A stretch of DNA of 64,000 bases, from contig NC_050728.1 in NCBI RefSeq assembly GCF_014133895.1, positions 868,001-932,000 of the forward strand. The letters are read 5' to 3'. A program made the translations under genes and the position numbers. Positions 10,354 to 21,211 of the stretch are shown here, one piece after another. The notes under the pieces were generated by a model. The model was not told the origin of the DNA, did no database searches, and was given only the letters and a program-made list of their open reading frames with translations. Origin of the DNA: Torulaspora globosa (Eukaryota > Ascomycota > Saccharomycetes > Saccharomycetales > Saccharomycetaceae). How positions within the stretch are numbered: position 1 is the first letter of the stretch; each line of letters starts with the position of its first letter.

Positions 10354-10360
10354 TTACCCG
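10354..10360. promoter_or_regulatory. Reb1-type site TTACCCG before YEL043W
   Basis: TTACCCG is an exact match to the Reb1 core. It lies about 100 bp upstream of the YEL043W ATG and 16 bp downstream of the IES6 stop, where Reb1 commonly sets a nucleosome-free promoter and can also stop read-through transcription. Confidence 0.5.
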
Positions 10361-10375
10361 GCCCTGCCACTCTTT

Positions 10376-10795
10376 TCATTTTAGTACAAAGTGATCTCCT
10401 CTAAGCTTTAAATACTCCTGATCCACGCCCGGCGCCATAGGCTTGACCACCAGCTGGTAGATCTCCGCGTTGTGGTACCGCAAGTTGTTGACGGGAGACC
10501 TGTACAGACCCGCCAGTCCCGTGATATCGCAGTACTTCTTTGTCGGCCGCATCGACGGCGGCCCGTTCACGTTAAAATACGTAACCTTCGGCACCCTCTT
10601 GACACCGCCGCCTTCCTCCTGCAACAGCAACGAAATCCTCTTCGACTCGTCCGCAATCAGCTGCCTTGCCGACTTGTGTCGCCGCGACGGCTTCCGATAC
10701 CCATGCTTTTTGAACCTCGAAGGCACAGGTATGACATTTTCCCCTGCAACCCTTCTCAAAAACTCCAATCTGTCGTTGCCACCGCCATTACTCAT
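10376..10795 (-). CDS. IES6: INO80 complex subunit Ies6
   Basis: 139 residues, somewhat shorter than S. cerevisiae Ies6 (166). The start is ATG 10795; the frame reaches 10822 only from GTG. The C-terminal half holds the YL1-C domain: KKYCDITGLAGLYRSPVNNLRYHNAEIYQLV, split here as KKYCDITGLAGLYRSP at about 92-107 and NNLRYHNAEIYQLV after it. Ies6 pairs with Arp5 in the INO80 nucleosome remodeller in the nucleus. The N-terminal half is basic (KKHGYRKPSRRHKSARQ). Divergent from GLY1, as YEL044W/YEL046C are in S. cerevisiae. Confidence 0.93.
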   Translation of the reverse strand: MSNGGGNDRLEFLRRVAGENVIPVPSRFKKHGYRKPSRRHKSARQLIADESKRISLLLQEEGGGVKRVPKVTYFNVNGPPSMRPTKKYCDITGLAGLYRSPVNNLRYHNAEIYQLVVKPMAPGVDQEYLKLRGDHFVLK

Positions 10796-11234
10796 CGTCC
10801 TCCTTCGCTCTCTCGCACACACACCTCCTGATCCCCCCTATCAATAGATGAGTCAATCAATGCAGCTCATATATGCTTTCTCTCAGTTTCTTCTGGCACC
10901 CGCATGGATAGGCCGGGTAACGCAGTGGTTACCACTTTTCGGCAATGTCCCAAAGGGGAATCGCCCGTCGCAGGATCGCCGCATTTGCGCATCCAACGGC
11001 ATATTCCGCTTCTTGCACGAATTCTGGCTATCTTGGAGCGTTCTCGAGCTGTAATGAGCCATGGTAGCTCGCTTGCTATCTTTCGCGGACACGGCACCAG
11101 CGTCGTTACAAGGAAACCTTTGTCAGCATTTGTCGTCTGTGTATATATATTGCATTGGTTTGCAGTGTAGTGTTAGTTGAGAGGTTGTAGAGATAAGTAG
11201 ACATCGCTATCGATATATACGTGACATATCCAGG
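10796..11234. promoter_or_regulatory. IES6 / GLY1 divergent promoter with Gcn4 and Reb1-type sites
   Basis: 439 bp between divergent starts. ATGAGTCAAT at 10848-10857 is a full Gcn4 response element (reverse ATTGACTCAT). CGGGTAA at 10914-10920 is a Reb1 core. It overlaps the perfect inverted repeat GGTAAC-n6-GTTACC at 10916-10933. A TATATATAT run at about 11140-11148 lies 90 bp before GLY1. Gcn4 control would suit GLY1, an amino-acid biosynthesis gene. No tRNA or open frame of merit is present. Confidence 0.5.
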
Positions 11235-12398
11235 ATGACAGACCAATTGCCTCAGGCTTATGCGACCGCTTCGAACGATCTGCGTTCGGATACGTTCACT
11301 ACTCCCACGGCGCAGATGATGGAGGCCGCCATGGCGGCCTCCATCGGTGACGCCGTGTACCAGGAGGACGTCGACACGGTGCGATTGGAGCGCACCGTCG
11401 CGGCGCTCGCTGGGATGGAAGCCGGTTTGTTCTGTGTTTCCGGCACTCTGTCGAACCAGATCGCTCTGAGGACGCATCTGTTGCAGCCTCCGTACTCTAT
11501 TCTGTGCGACTACAGGGCGCATGTGTACACACACGAGGCAGCTGGGCTTGCGATCCTGTCACAGGCTATGGTGGTGCCCGTGAGGCCCGCTAACGGCGAC
11601 TACGTGACGCTGGAGGACATCAAGGCTAACTACATCCCGGATGATGGGGATATCCATGGCGCTCCGACCAAGGTTGTATCTCTGGAGAACACTCTACATG
11701 GGATCGTGACTCCGTTGGAAGAGCTGGTTCGGATCAAAGCGTGGTGCGTGGAGAACGGGATAAGACTGCACTGCGACGGGGCGCGCATCTGGAACGCGGT
11801 TGTCGCGTCGAAAGTGCCACTGAAGCAGTTTGGTGAGTTGTTCGACTCTATCTCTATCTGCCTGTCCAAGTCGATGGGCGCGCCCATGGGTTCGGTGCTG
11901 GTCGGCGACGCCAAGTTTATCAAGAAGGCGAACCATTTCAGGAAGCAGCAGGGCGGTGGTGTCAGACAGTCCGGTATGATGGCGGCGATGGCGTTGGTGG
12001 CGATCGAGGGCGAATGGAAGTCGAAGTTGCAGTATTCGCACGGATTGGCCTCTGAGCTGGCAGCGTTCTGCCGGGAGCACGGCATTCCCCTGGAGTCGCC
12101 CGCCGATACCAACTTTGTGTTCTTGGACCTGAGTAAAGCCCACATGGACCCGGATCTGCTGGTTAGAAAAGGTTTGAAGTACGCCATCAAGCTAATGGGC
12201 GGCAGAATCGCGTTCCACTACCAGGTGTCCAGAGACACGCTCGAGAAGGCCAAGTGCGCGATCTTGGAGACCTACGAATACGCCAAGGAGCATCCTTTCG
12301 ATTCGCAGGGTCAGACCAAGATCTACCGCAGCGAGTCGACAGACAAAATCGACGTTGAAGGTAACTCCATTCATGATATCAAGACCTACAAGTACTGA
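11235..12398 (+). CDS. GLY1: L-threonine aldolase
   Basis: 387 residues, identical in length to S. cerevisiae Gly1. A PLP-dependent enzyme that cleaves threonine and allo-threonine to glycine and acetaldehyde; it is the main source of glycine in yeast. Fold-type I landmarks: RSDTFTTPT near the N-terminus, the GD-x-VYQEDVDT motif, LHCDGARIWNA with the Asp that pairs with PLP, and the Schiff-base lysine in CLSKSMGAPMGS at Lys212. The ATG at 11235 gives the family start MTDQLPQAYATASNDLRSDT. The gene is richer in G and C than its neighbours at third positions. Confidence 0.96.
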   Translation: MTDQLPQAYATASNDLRSDTFTTPTAQMMEAAMAASIGDAVYQEDVDTVRLERTVAALAGMEAGLFCVSGTLSNQIALRTHLLQPPYSILCDYRAHVYTHEAAGLAILSQAMVVPVRPANGDYVTLEDIKANYIPDDGDIHGAPTKVVSLENTLHGIVTPLEELVRIKAWCVENGIRLHCDGARIWNAVVASKVPLKQFGELFDSISICLSKSMGAPMGSVLVGDAKFIKKANHFRKQQGGGVRQSGMMAAMALVAIEGEWKSKLQYSHGLASELAAFCREHGIPLESPADTNFVFLDLSKAHMDPDLLVRKGLKYAIKLMGGRIAFHYQVSRDTLEKAKCAILETYEYAKEHPFDSQGQTKIYRSESTDKIDVEGNSIHDIKTYKY

Positions 12399-14358
<1,960 letters not shown>

Positions 14359-14510
14359 TTATTGAAGCGAAACTCTATAGGATTTTATGTAGGCTAGGAA
14401 TTTGTCAATTTGAAGTAGTGACTGGCGCGCACACAACTCTCGATGAGCTAAGGAAAAAGTTACATCCTGAACAAAGGTAAGTTATTGAATTGCTCCAGTC
14501 GATCACGAAA

Positions 14511-14972
14511 ATGATCATTTCACCGTGTTTTATATCGCTAGTCGATGAGGAAGATAAGCCGCTCCTTGTTTATGTTCCATCAGCTCTCGAGAAAGATGTG
14601 AACACGGTTTTAAAATACAACGTTCTCTGTAATATGGCATTGGACTACTTCGAGAACCAACTCTTCAAATGGAGTTCACTAGATACAAAACCTGATATAA
14701 AATTTTTGTTTGATTTAGAAGGGATTGCTGCATATGGTTTAGTTATACAACAAGTGGGTCTGAAGGTAATAGTTGGCTTTTCCAACGAGATCAAACCAAA
14801 TGGACTTAATGATGACAATATTGATGATGTATTCACCAAGATTAAAAAAGTGTATCTGAGGGCTAAACTGAACCCGTTTGTGACAGATACCAGTAACGCG
14901 AATCTGGCTGTCAGGTTGAAAGAGAAGTTCGGTGAAGAGTTTCCCTGGACTAACACAGTCAATCCCGTCTGA
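14511..14972 (+). CDS. TCA17: TRAPP complex subunit Tca17
   Basis: 153 residues (S. cerevisiae 152). A sedlin-like longin-fold protein: MIISPCFISLVDEEDKPLLVY opens with the expected beta strands, followed by a long helix with NVLCNMALDYFENQL. Tca17 supports assembly of the TRAPPII tether at the trans-Golgi. The frame runs upstream to 14490 only through TTG codons, so ATG 14511 is used. The last 14 bp (14959-14972) overlap the coding end of the lipase gene on the minus strand. It follows the fumarate reductase as YEL048C follows YEL047C. Confidence 0.9.
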   Translation: MIISPCFISLVDEEDKPLLVYVPSALEKDVNTVLKYNVLCNMALDYFENQLFKWSSLDTKPDIKFLFDLEGIAAYGLVIQQVGLKVIVGFSNEIKPNGLNDDNIDDVFTKIKKVYLRAKLNPFVTDTSNANLAVRLKEKFGEEFPWTNTVNPV

Positions 14973-16632
14973 AGACGTTTTTAATCCAATGGTCAACAAC
15001 CACCTTGCCTTCTTGGAAATCAGGGTCCATCTGGCGAACAATAGCACATGCGTGAGTGCTTGTTGTTTTTCGAATATAGATTGGATATTTCTCCCAATCT
15101 AGCTTGTTCAGCGATTTAATGATAGCTCGCTGTTTCGCTGGCAAGTTTAAGTCAAGATTTTTAATGAGTTGCTCCTTTTGTTTACCATGTTTAGCAGTCA
15201 GCTGCTCGGCAGATCTGTTTTCCAACTCGATGATACTAACCGCAAGAGAATTCTCGTCAGGCTTGCTGGACCCCGACTGTGCTTTCTCTATGACGCCTCC
15301 ATGGGTATTCTTCCTTTCAATTGCATCATAGACACTTTCCATCAAGTAATCTGCTTGATCATTCAAGGACTCTTCCAGACCGAGATAACTGCCGTACTCA
15401 GTCGAGAAGGTCGAATTGCCTTTATCATTGGACCTTATAGATGAAGCTCTACTCAATGTTGATTTTAAAGAGCAGATTTCGTTATCTCCCGGTTCTGGCG
15501 AGCCGATGTCGCTCACCGAAACAGAGAGAGAGTCATCGAAGTCCGTTGGTCCCGGGAGTTCGAAGAAATCACGCAATATCTGATGTGAATACTTGTTCAG
15601 AAATCTGGTTACTCGAACAGTGGATATAGTCATCTCTGCGGCAGACTGAACAATTTTCCATACCAGCAACAGCGGAGCGATTATCAGGATATTGATAATG
15701 ACCAAAATCCACTTGCTTATCTTTAGGAACCAATAATTGAGGAAATAAAAATCTTGTCCCATATGTCTTGCAGAGTCCTGTCCAATGTCTTCATATTTCC
15801 CCTTCGATTCGACGTCATTCAAGGCTTCGTCTTCCTCCTTCATCGCAACTGTTGCTTGTGAAATGACTATCATCTTGGTACGATCCACCACCACAGTATC
15901 GAAACCTTCGATATACTGAAAAACTCTCAGGCCATTGTACTCATCAATGTTGAAAAATGGATCATTCAAAGATATCCCCGCGGTCCACCAAGCCGTCCTC
16001 TTATCGTTGATGGTATTTGCGTATAAACTTCTATACTTGAAGCTTTCCAGTGCTTTGTAGAATACAGTATTTTCTAAGCTCATTAGATAGATCAAAGGCT
16101 GTCCTCTAGTCGAGCCATTTCCAGAGCTAGAAACGTTATCCTTGAGAAACATCTGCTTCCCACTGTTGCCCAACAACCATGGTACGGTGCTATTGAAAAT
16201 TCTAACGGCCATATTACGGCCAGGTGCCAGGACACCAACATGAGGTGTGCAAAACGTGGTAAAGTTTATCAGCTGAATGTCTTTTATTTTAAAGTACTGC
16301 CGTCTGTGGAGTAAACCTAATGCATACCTGGAGATTAGTCCTCCAAGAGAATAGCCTACCATTGAGAATTTTGTAATCTTCCCAACTTCTGAAGAGCTAT
16401 CAAAGGCTTCTATCTGATCTGTAATCTCTTCGGCTACCCTATACCCGCAAACATCTATGCCGTCATAAGTCTTAAAACCCTCGTTCAAAGCGGTTGTATA
16501 GATAAGTAACTCTTCATCCTGGTCATCGCTCCAAGCTCTAGCATGCTCTTGCAAGGCGGTTCTAATGTAATCGAAATGAGCAGCGTTGCCCCATAGTCCA
16601 TGAACCAGCACAACCAAATGATAAGAGGTCAT
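14959..16632 (-). CDS. Putative serine lipase, DUF676/ROG1-LPL1 family
   Basis: 557 residues from ATG 16632 (MTSYHLVVLVHGLWGN); the frame reaches 16641 only through TTG. The alpha/beta-hydrolase landmarks are the oxyanion HGLWGN at 11-16, the nucleophile elbow GYSLGGL at 93-99 with Ser95, and FCTPHVGV after it. A strongly hydrophobic stretch, WILVIINILIIAPLLLVW, at roughly residues 312-330 could be a membrane hairpin, followed by a polar, Ser-rich C-terminal third. S. cerevisiae relatives are ROG1, YDL109C, YDR444W and LPL1; I cannot say which is the ortholog. It ends inside the TCA17 coding region and sits at a synteny breakpoint. Confidence 0.82.
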   Translation of the reverse strand: MTSYHLVVLVHGLWGNAAHFDYIRTALQEHARAWSDDQDEELLIYTTALNEGFKTYDGIDVCGYRVAEEITDQIEAFDSSSEVGKITKFSMVGYSLGGLISRYALGLLHRRQYFKIKDIQLINFTTFCTPHVGVLAPGRNMAVRIFNSTVPWLLGNSGKQMFLKDNVSSSGNGSTRGQPLIYLMSLENTVFYKALESFKYRSLYANTINDKRTAWWTAGISLNDPFFNIDEYNGLRVFQYIEGFDTVVVDRTKMIVISQATVAMKEEDEALNDVESKGKYEDIGQDSARHMGQDFYFLNYWFLKISKWILVIINILIIAPLLLVWKIVQSAAEMTISTVRVTRFLNKYSHQILRDFFELPGPTDFDDSLSVSVSDIGSPEPGDNEICSLKSTLSRASSIRSNDKGNSTFSTEYGSYLGLEESLNDQADYLMESVYDAIERKNTHGGVIEKAQSGSSKPDENSLAVSIIELENRSAEQLTAKHGKQKEQLIKNLDLNLPAKQRAIIKSLNKLDWEKYPIYIRKTTSTHACAIVRQMDPDFQEGKVVVDHWIKNVFRRD

Positions 16633-17024
16633 CAAAGCCAATATTGTTCCTCTTCCTATGAAATTTCACCCAGCAAAATTTAATAGCTAAAAGATATCAG
16701 TCGACAACTGCCACAACGAAAATTGCTACCCTATCTTATATTCAGTGCTCTTTATTAACCTTTTTGTAAACTCTTAAATCAAACCCCTGCTGAACGCGGC
16801 GATAGCATCTCCAGCTATTTATCAAAGATAATCGAAAAGAACCGTACAATTCTGCTTATCATCGCTTCATATGGGCTTGCATTTGCGCTAAATTACGGGG
16901 CGCATCAATGGCTAGTCGGTGCAATTGATGGGTTACTAGTATCTGTATAGTATATACCAAAGAGAGCTTCACTATTTCACATACTGCTCGCTGGCAAGCG
17001 ATCAACATGGCTTACTAACTAGCG
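16633..17024. other. Lipase upstream region
   Basis: 392 bp that hold the lipase promoter and the 3' end of the unrecognised gene to the right. A TATA-like run, TAGTATATACC, lies near 16950. A plus-strand TACTAAC at 17013-17019 has no gene downstream on that strand. Nothing else stands out. Confidence 0.3.
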
Positions 17025-17675
17025 TCAATGGCCTTGAGCGAATTTACACGCCATACATGGATTCGTCCAATCTACATATCGGGTCAAAGTTGCCCGATAG
17101 CCACGGTTTTGCTGTAATCGGAAAGGGCTCATCTTATCCTCGTGGTACGGACTATGCGATGAGCTGACGTACTCCGGAGCCATTGGATGACTGTAATACT
17201 GCTGGTATACCATTTGCTCATTGATTGCTATCAATTCGCGATCAGCAGCAGTGACTGCTGCTTGTGGACATGCAAACGGTGTTACCGTATCAAATACGGT
17301 GTCGCTCAGACGTCGTGTCTGCGTCGTATCTTCTTGATCGTAGAAATATGCTAAGCCATCGCTCTCAGTGTCAGGTACCTTCTGCTTGCGACAATTCCAC
17401 CAGTTTCCGATTGATCGGAAGAGAGATACTCCTTCATTCGCCTTATTCTCGGTAGACGTCTCGTCTTTACGATATACCAACAGCGGTTTCCATTTCACGA
17501 CAGAAATCTCCAAGGATTGATTGAAATTCTCATCCGCTCGTTTCTCTTGCTTCGTCTTGACCATGTCGCGTATATGCTGCCCATTTTTATGCGGTAAGAA
17601 CTGTTTCTTTGTCAAATCGAAGGTCGGCTGACAGCTTGGCACACCGACATCGCAGGGACTCAGGTCCAAAGGCAT
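17025..17675 (-). CDS. Unrecognised protein at the YDL186W position
   Basis: 216 residues from ATG 17675 (MPLDLSPCDVGVPSCQ). The frame stays open for 26 further codons to a GTG at 17753 but has no earlier ATG, so the N-terminus is uncertain. I do not recognise the family. Seen: no signal peptide or membrane segment, a basic polar middle, WKPLLVYRK, a GNWWNCRKQKVPDTESDG block, a Tyr/Pro-rich part with NEQMVYQQYYSHPMAPEY, and a Cys pair near the end (NPCMACKF). It is divergent from the PP2A gene exactly as YDL186W is from PPH22 in S. cerevisiae, so a YDL186W ortholog is a positional inference only. It could be regulatory or disordered. Confidence 0.6.
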   Translation of the reverse strand: MPLDLSPCDVGVPSCQPTFDLTKKQFLPHKNGQHIRDMVKTKQEKRADENFNQSLEISVVKWKPLLVYRKDETSTENKANEGVSLFRSIGNWWNCRKQKVPDTESDGLAYFYDQEDTTQTRRLSDTVFDTVTPFACPQAAVTAADRELIAINEQMVYQQYYSHPMAPEYVSSSHSPYHEDKMSPFRLQQNRGYRATLTRYVDWTNPCMACKFAQGH

Positions 17676-18288
17676 ACCCGGAACCAGTACTAAACTGCTC
17701 GATTTTTTGATAGATGAGTCCCTAAAGTCCAGCTTTAGATGGAAGGAAAGCACTGATTACTGGAGTGATCAAACCATTATTTGGCAAATTAATGTGTCAG
17801 ATCTGAAATTTGTGACGCTTTGAACCTGCCTCAACGTCTAAAACGATATTTAGAGGGCCATTACCCTGCTCAAACAAAGAAAACTTTTGATTGGCAAAAA
17901 AGGGAAACCTATCTGGGGGAGCAGTCGAACATCTAACGGCATAAAGAACCAATAGTGTAAAGATTGCCCTTGCAATTGAACCTCTAGCCTGGGAATCAAT
18001 CGCTACAACCGGAGTGGGTGATTATTAATCTGCATTGTGACTTTCCAAGCAGAAATTGTCCCTGATTTGCGTAATTGCTTCGATCGGAGGCGATACGAAT
18101 TGAAAAAAAAAAAGGAAGACAGAGGTTATCGATTGTGGTCAACACTGAATCTCGAAATCAACTCTGATTTAATTTTGATCTTTGTTTAATTGGCCCCCGC
18201 TCATCTCTTTTAGTTGTCACTTGGTGTCACCGTATAGCAGACGATAAATCCTGAGATCCCTGACATAGCAATCGAAGATAATTGAACC
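17676..18288. promoter_or_regulatory. Divergent promoter of PPH21 and the unrecognised gene
   Basis: 613 bp between divergent starts. It contains an 11-base A tract at 18103-18113, a typical yeast nucleosome-excluding element, about 180 bp before PPH21. I see no tRNA, no open frame of merit and no specific site that I trust. Confidence 0.4.
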
Positions 18289-19422
18289 ATGGATATGGAT
18301 ATGGATGTTCCTATGCACGATGCTGTAGAGGAACAACAAGCTGCGCATAACGAGGACCTACAGACTAGTGGTGGGAACGATAACGCATTAACCACGGTGA
18401 CGACAAATGTTGGCAACGAAGGCGAGGATGAAGAAGAAGATTTTAAGCCTGGATCCTCTGGTATAGCCGACCATAAATCTGTGAAGCCTTTAGAATTGAA
18501 CAGCTCCAGCATTGCTCAGCTCGATCAATGGATCGAGTATCTGGGCAATTGCCAGATATTATCGGAGGACGACGTCGCCAGGCTGTGCAAGATGGCAGTG
18601 GATGTTTTACAATTTGAGGAGAATGTCAAACCGATTAACGTGCCAGTGACAATATGTGGTGATGTCCATGGCCAATTTCATGATTTAATAGAACTGTTCA
18701 GAATTGGCGGGCCTTGCCCGGATACAAATTATTTATTCATGGGCGATTACGTTGATCGTGGATACTACTCTGTCGAAACCGTGTCGTATCTGGTTGCCAT
18801 GAAGGTGAGATATCCGCACAGAATAACGATACTGAGAGGAAACCATGAGTCAAGGCAAATTACGCAGGTTTACGGTTTTTATGACGAATGCTTAAGAAAA
18901 TATGGTAGTGCAACCGTTTGGAAGATGTTTACTGACTTGTTTGACTACTTCCCTATCACAGCACTAGTAGATAACAAAGTGTTTTGTTTGCATGGTGGAT
19001 TATCACCAATGATTGAGACCATCGATCAAGTCAGAGAATTGAATAGAAAGCAAGAAGTTCCTCATGAAGGACCAATGTGTGATCTATTGTGGTCCGACCC
19101 TGACGACAGAGGCGGTTGGGGTATTAGTCCCAGAGGTGCGGGTTTCACTTTTGGTCAGGATATCAGTGAGCAATTTAACCATACCAACGACCTGTCGCTG
19201 ATTGCTAGAGCTCATCAGCTTGTCATGGACGGTTACGCCTGGTCTCACCAGCAAAATGTGGTGACCATCTTCAGCGCGCCCAATTACTGTTATAGATGTG
19301 GTAACCAAGCCGCTATCATGGAAGTTGATGAGAATCATAATAGACAATTTCTGCAGTACGATCCATCCGTGAGACCCGGCGAACCTACTGTCAGTCGAAA
19401 AACTCCCGATTACTTCTTGTGA
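18289..19422 (+). CDS. PPH21: PP2A catalytic subunit
   Basis: 377 residues (S. cerevisiae Pph21 369, Pph22 377). A serine/threonine phosphatase that partners the Tpd3 scaffold and Cdc55/Rts1 regulators. The acidic N-terminal extension of about 70 residues is typical of the yeast enzymes. Metal-site motifs are GDVHGQ at 124-129, GDYVDRG at 152-158 and RGNHES at 183-188. The protein ends TPDYFL, the methylated C-terminus that controls holoenzyme assembly. One gene stands for the PPH21/PPH22 pair. The ATG at 18289 lies in a run of MDMDMD codons; later in-frame ATGs at 18295 and 18301 would change the protein by only 2-4 residues. Confidence 0.97.
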   Translation: MDMDMDVPMHDAVEEQQAAHNEDLQTSGGNDNALTTVTTNVGNEGEDEEEDFKPGSSGIADHKSVKPLELNSSSIAQLDQWIEYLGNCQILSEDDVARLCKMAVDVLQFEENVKPINVPVTICGDVHGQFHDLIELFRIGGPCPDTNYLFMGDYVDRGYYSVETVSYLVAMKVRYPHRITILRGNHESRQITQVYGFYDECLRKYGSATVWKMFTDLFDYFPITALVDNKVFCLHGGLSPMIETIDQVRELNRKQEVPHEGPMCDLLWSDPDDRGGWGISPRGAGFTFGQDISEQFNHTNDLSLIARAHQLVMDGYAWSHQQNVVTIFSAPNYCYRCGNQAAIMEVDENHNRQFLQYDPSVRPGEPTVSRKTPDYFL

Positions 19423-19620
19423 TGAGTTTTGGCAGCAATCTTCATCCTTTAATTTCGTATCAACCACACACTGCCGTTACAAAAGCCTTGGCAGCTCCAC
19501 TGGAGTGATCGCCGTTATCAAGAGCCACTTATACAAGATAATTACCTCAGATAGTAAAAAACGACCATACTCATTTCGCACAACATTATAGGTTTCCATT
19601 ACATGCCACAATTCTAATTC

Positions 19621-20211
19621 TTACAGTTTAAAGCCGCTGGATTCCCATTTCTTCACCCGATCCAGTGCAATACAGCATAACTCATTTATGGCAATGTCGA
19701 CTTCTCCAAACCAAGAGTTCCCAGAGGCTATTCTCTCCTGCATAACCTTAATGATTTCAGATCTGGATCTCCCGTTAACGAAGACAACGAATCGCAAACC
19801 GGGGTATGCTTGCTCATAATCTTCATTCAGCTCAGCGAGCTTCTCCCGTATCTCAGCTGGATCATTGGAGTTGCTCAAATTGCGTTGTTCCTTCTCGGAG
19901 TGAGCTGAAAGTCTCTTTACTGATTCCCCCAGTCTTGGGTGTGCTGAGACTATATCTGCTAAATGGTCAACATCTCGAGAGCTAGGTCCAACTTTTTCGG
20001 TATTATGCGAGATCTGCAGCAACTTCGACCTTATAAGCTCAATAAACTCCCCATAATTGCTAGCATCCCTTCTCGCTTGATGCATAAAATCGTCATCTCG
20101 CAACGTAAACTTTAGGATCGAGTAGCTGGGTTCGAATAAGTCCTCAACGACAGCTGCCTGCTTACTGAAGTTTTCGCAATTGATGAAATTGTCATAGCTA
20201 GGCAAGAGCAT
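19621..20211 (-). CDS. OHCU decarboxylase (urate degradation), putative
   Basis: 196 residues from ATG 20211; the frame reaches 20223 only through TTG. Landmarks of 2-oxo-4-hydroxy-4-carboxy-5-ureidoimidazoline decarboxylase: AHPRLGES with the catalytic His91, HSEKEQ with Glu near 108, LAELNEDYEQAYPGLRFV, then VNGRSRSEI with the substrate-binding Arg near 148. This enzyme makes S-allantoin after urate oxidase and HIU hydrolase. Many homologs are peroxisomal; the C-terminus here is GFKL, which is not a canonical PTS1. It is placed between PPH21 and RDI1, where S. cerevisiae has no gene, and S. cerevisiae lacks urate oxidase. A GATAAG (reverse) at 20308-20313 lies about 100 bp upstream. The family call is good; activity is not shown. 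Confidence 0.82.
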   Translation of the reverse strand: MLLPSYDNFINCENFSKQAAVVEDLFEPSYSILKFTLRDDDFMHQARRDASNYGEFIELIRSKLLQISHNTEKVGPSSRDVDHLADIVSAHPRLGESVKRLSAHSEKEQRNLSNSNDPAEIREKLAELNEDYEQAYPGLRFVVFVNGRSRSEIIKVMQERIASGNSWFGEVDIAINELCCIALDRVKKWESSGFKL

Positions 20212-20507
20212 TGGCACTACCAAATTTTTACAATTTTTGAGAACTTTAATCGAGTCGAATGGAAGAAAATGACCATCTCAATGGTCTTGCAAGCTTTTAA
20301 ATCTCTGCTTATCCAAAATATCAACTAGTTGATACCGGAGTTTACCGATGAGCTCAAGATCGTGCAAGAGGATTTTTCAGATTCAGTTGAAGTTTGAATG
20401 GTTTAAACGCATTCTTCAAGCTGATTCAAGAGAATAATAGAGCTGTGAAGTGCAATTGAGTAGCTTCTTGCACGTCAGGGTCGAGTCAGAAGCAGGATAT
20501 TACAGTA

Positions 20508-21113
20508 ATGAGCACCGAGAATGGGTTTCAGGACTTAGATGGTGAGCAAGAAACCGACAACTACCAAGTGAAGGCCAAGAAAACCGTGGATGAGTATAAG
20601 AAACTTGATGCTGGTGATGAATCCTTGAAGAGATGGAAAGAATCGCTTGGCTTGAGCTCTGATGTGTTGCCACTCGAGTATCCTGGTGATAAGAGGAAAG
20701 TTGTCATCCAGAGAATTCAATTGCTAGTGGATACAGAACCAGAGCCCATCACATTTGACCTGACGAATGAGAAGACCATCAAGGAGCTGGCATCGAAGAG
20801 ATATAAGATCAAGGAAAAATCCATTTACAAATTGAGAATCACATTTAAAGTTCAGCATGAGATAATCACGGGTCTGAGATATGTTCAGTACATCAAGAAA
20901 GCGGGCATTGCGGTTGACAAGATAGATGACCATCTGGGTTCGTATGCTCCAAACACAAAGACTAAGCCGTTCTACGAAGTCGAGTTGCCGGAAAGTGAAG
21001 CCCCAAGCGGTTTCTTGGCTAGGGGAAATTACAGTGCTGTGTCGAAATTTATTGATGACGATAAGACAACCCATCTTACGCTAAACTGGGGTGTAGAAAT
21101 AACCAAGTCATGA
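20508..21113 (+). CDS. RDI1: Rho GDP dissociation inhibitor
   Basis: 201 residues (S. cerevisiae Rdi1 202). The N-terminal arm (YQVKAKKTVDEYKKLDAGDESLKRWKESLG) forms the switch-binding helices; it is split here as YQVKAKKTVDEYKKLD then SLKRWKESLG. The immunoglobulin-like C-terminal domain has IKEKSIYKLRITFKV, GLRYVQYIKKAGI, the lysine-threonine loop SYAPNTKTKPFYEV, ARGNYSA and the terminal LNWGVEI strand. It extracts Cdc42 and Rho1 from membranes by shielding the prenyl tail, in the cytosol. Convergent with RBS1, with 98 bp between the stops. Matches YDL135C, which lies between PPH21 and RPL35B in S. cerevisiae. Confidence 0.97.
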   Translation: MSTENGFQDLDGEQETDNYQVKAKKTVDEYKKLDAGDESLKRWKESLGLSSDVLPLEYPGDKRKVVIQRIQLLVDTEPEPITFDLTNEKTIKELASKRYKIKEKSIYKLRITFKVQHEIITGLRYVQYIKKAGIAVDKIDDHLGSYAPNTKTKPFYEVELPESEAPSGFLARGNYSAVSKFIDDDKTTHLTLNWGVEITKS

Positions 21114-21211
21114 GATGTGCAGCTTCCACATCTTGATTTAATCCCGAAAAGACTGCTTTACGTATAAGTATGTAAACATAGAGACATATCGCATACGTCA
21201 GTCTTTGAAGT

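Noticed and set aside
17013..17019. Exact TACTAAC on the plus strand
   Set aside because: No plus-strand gene lies directly downstream to use it, and no donor is in place.
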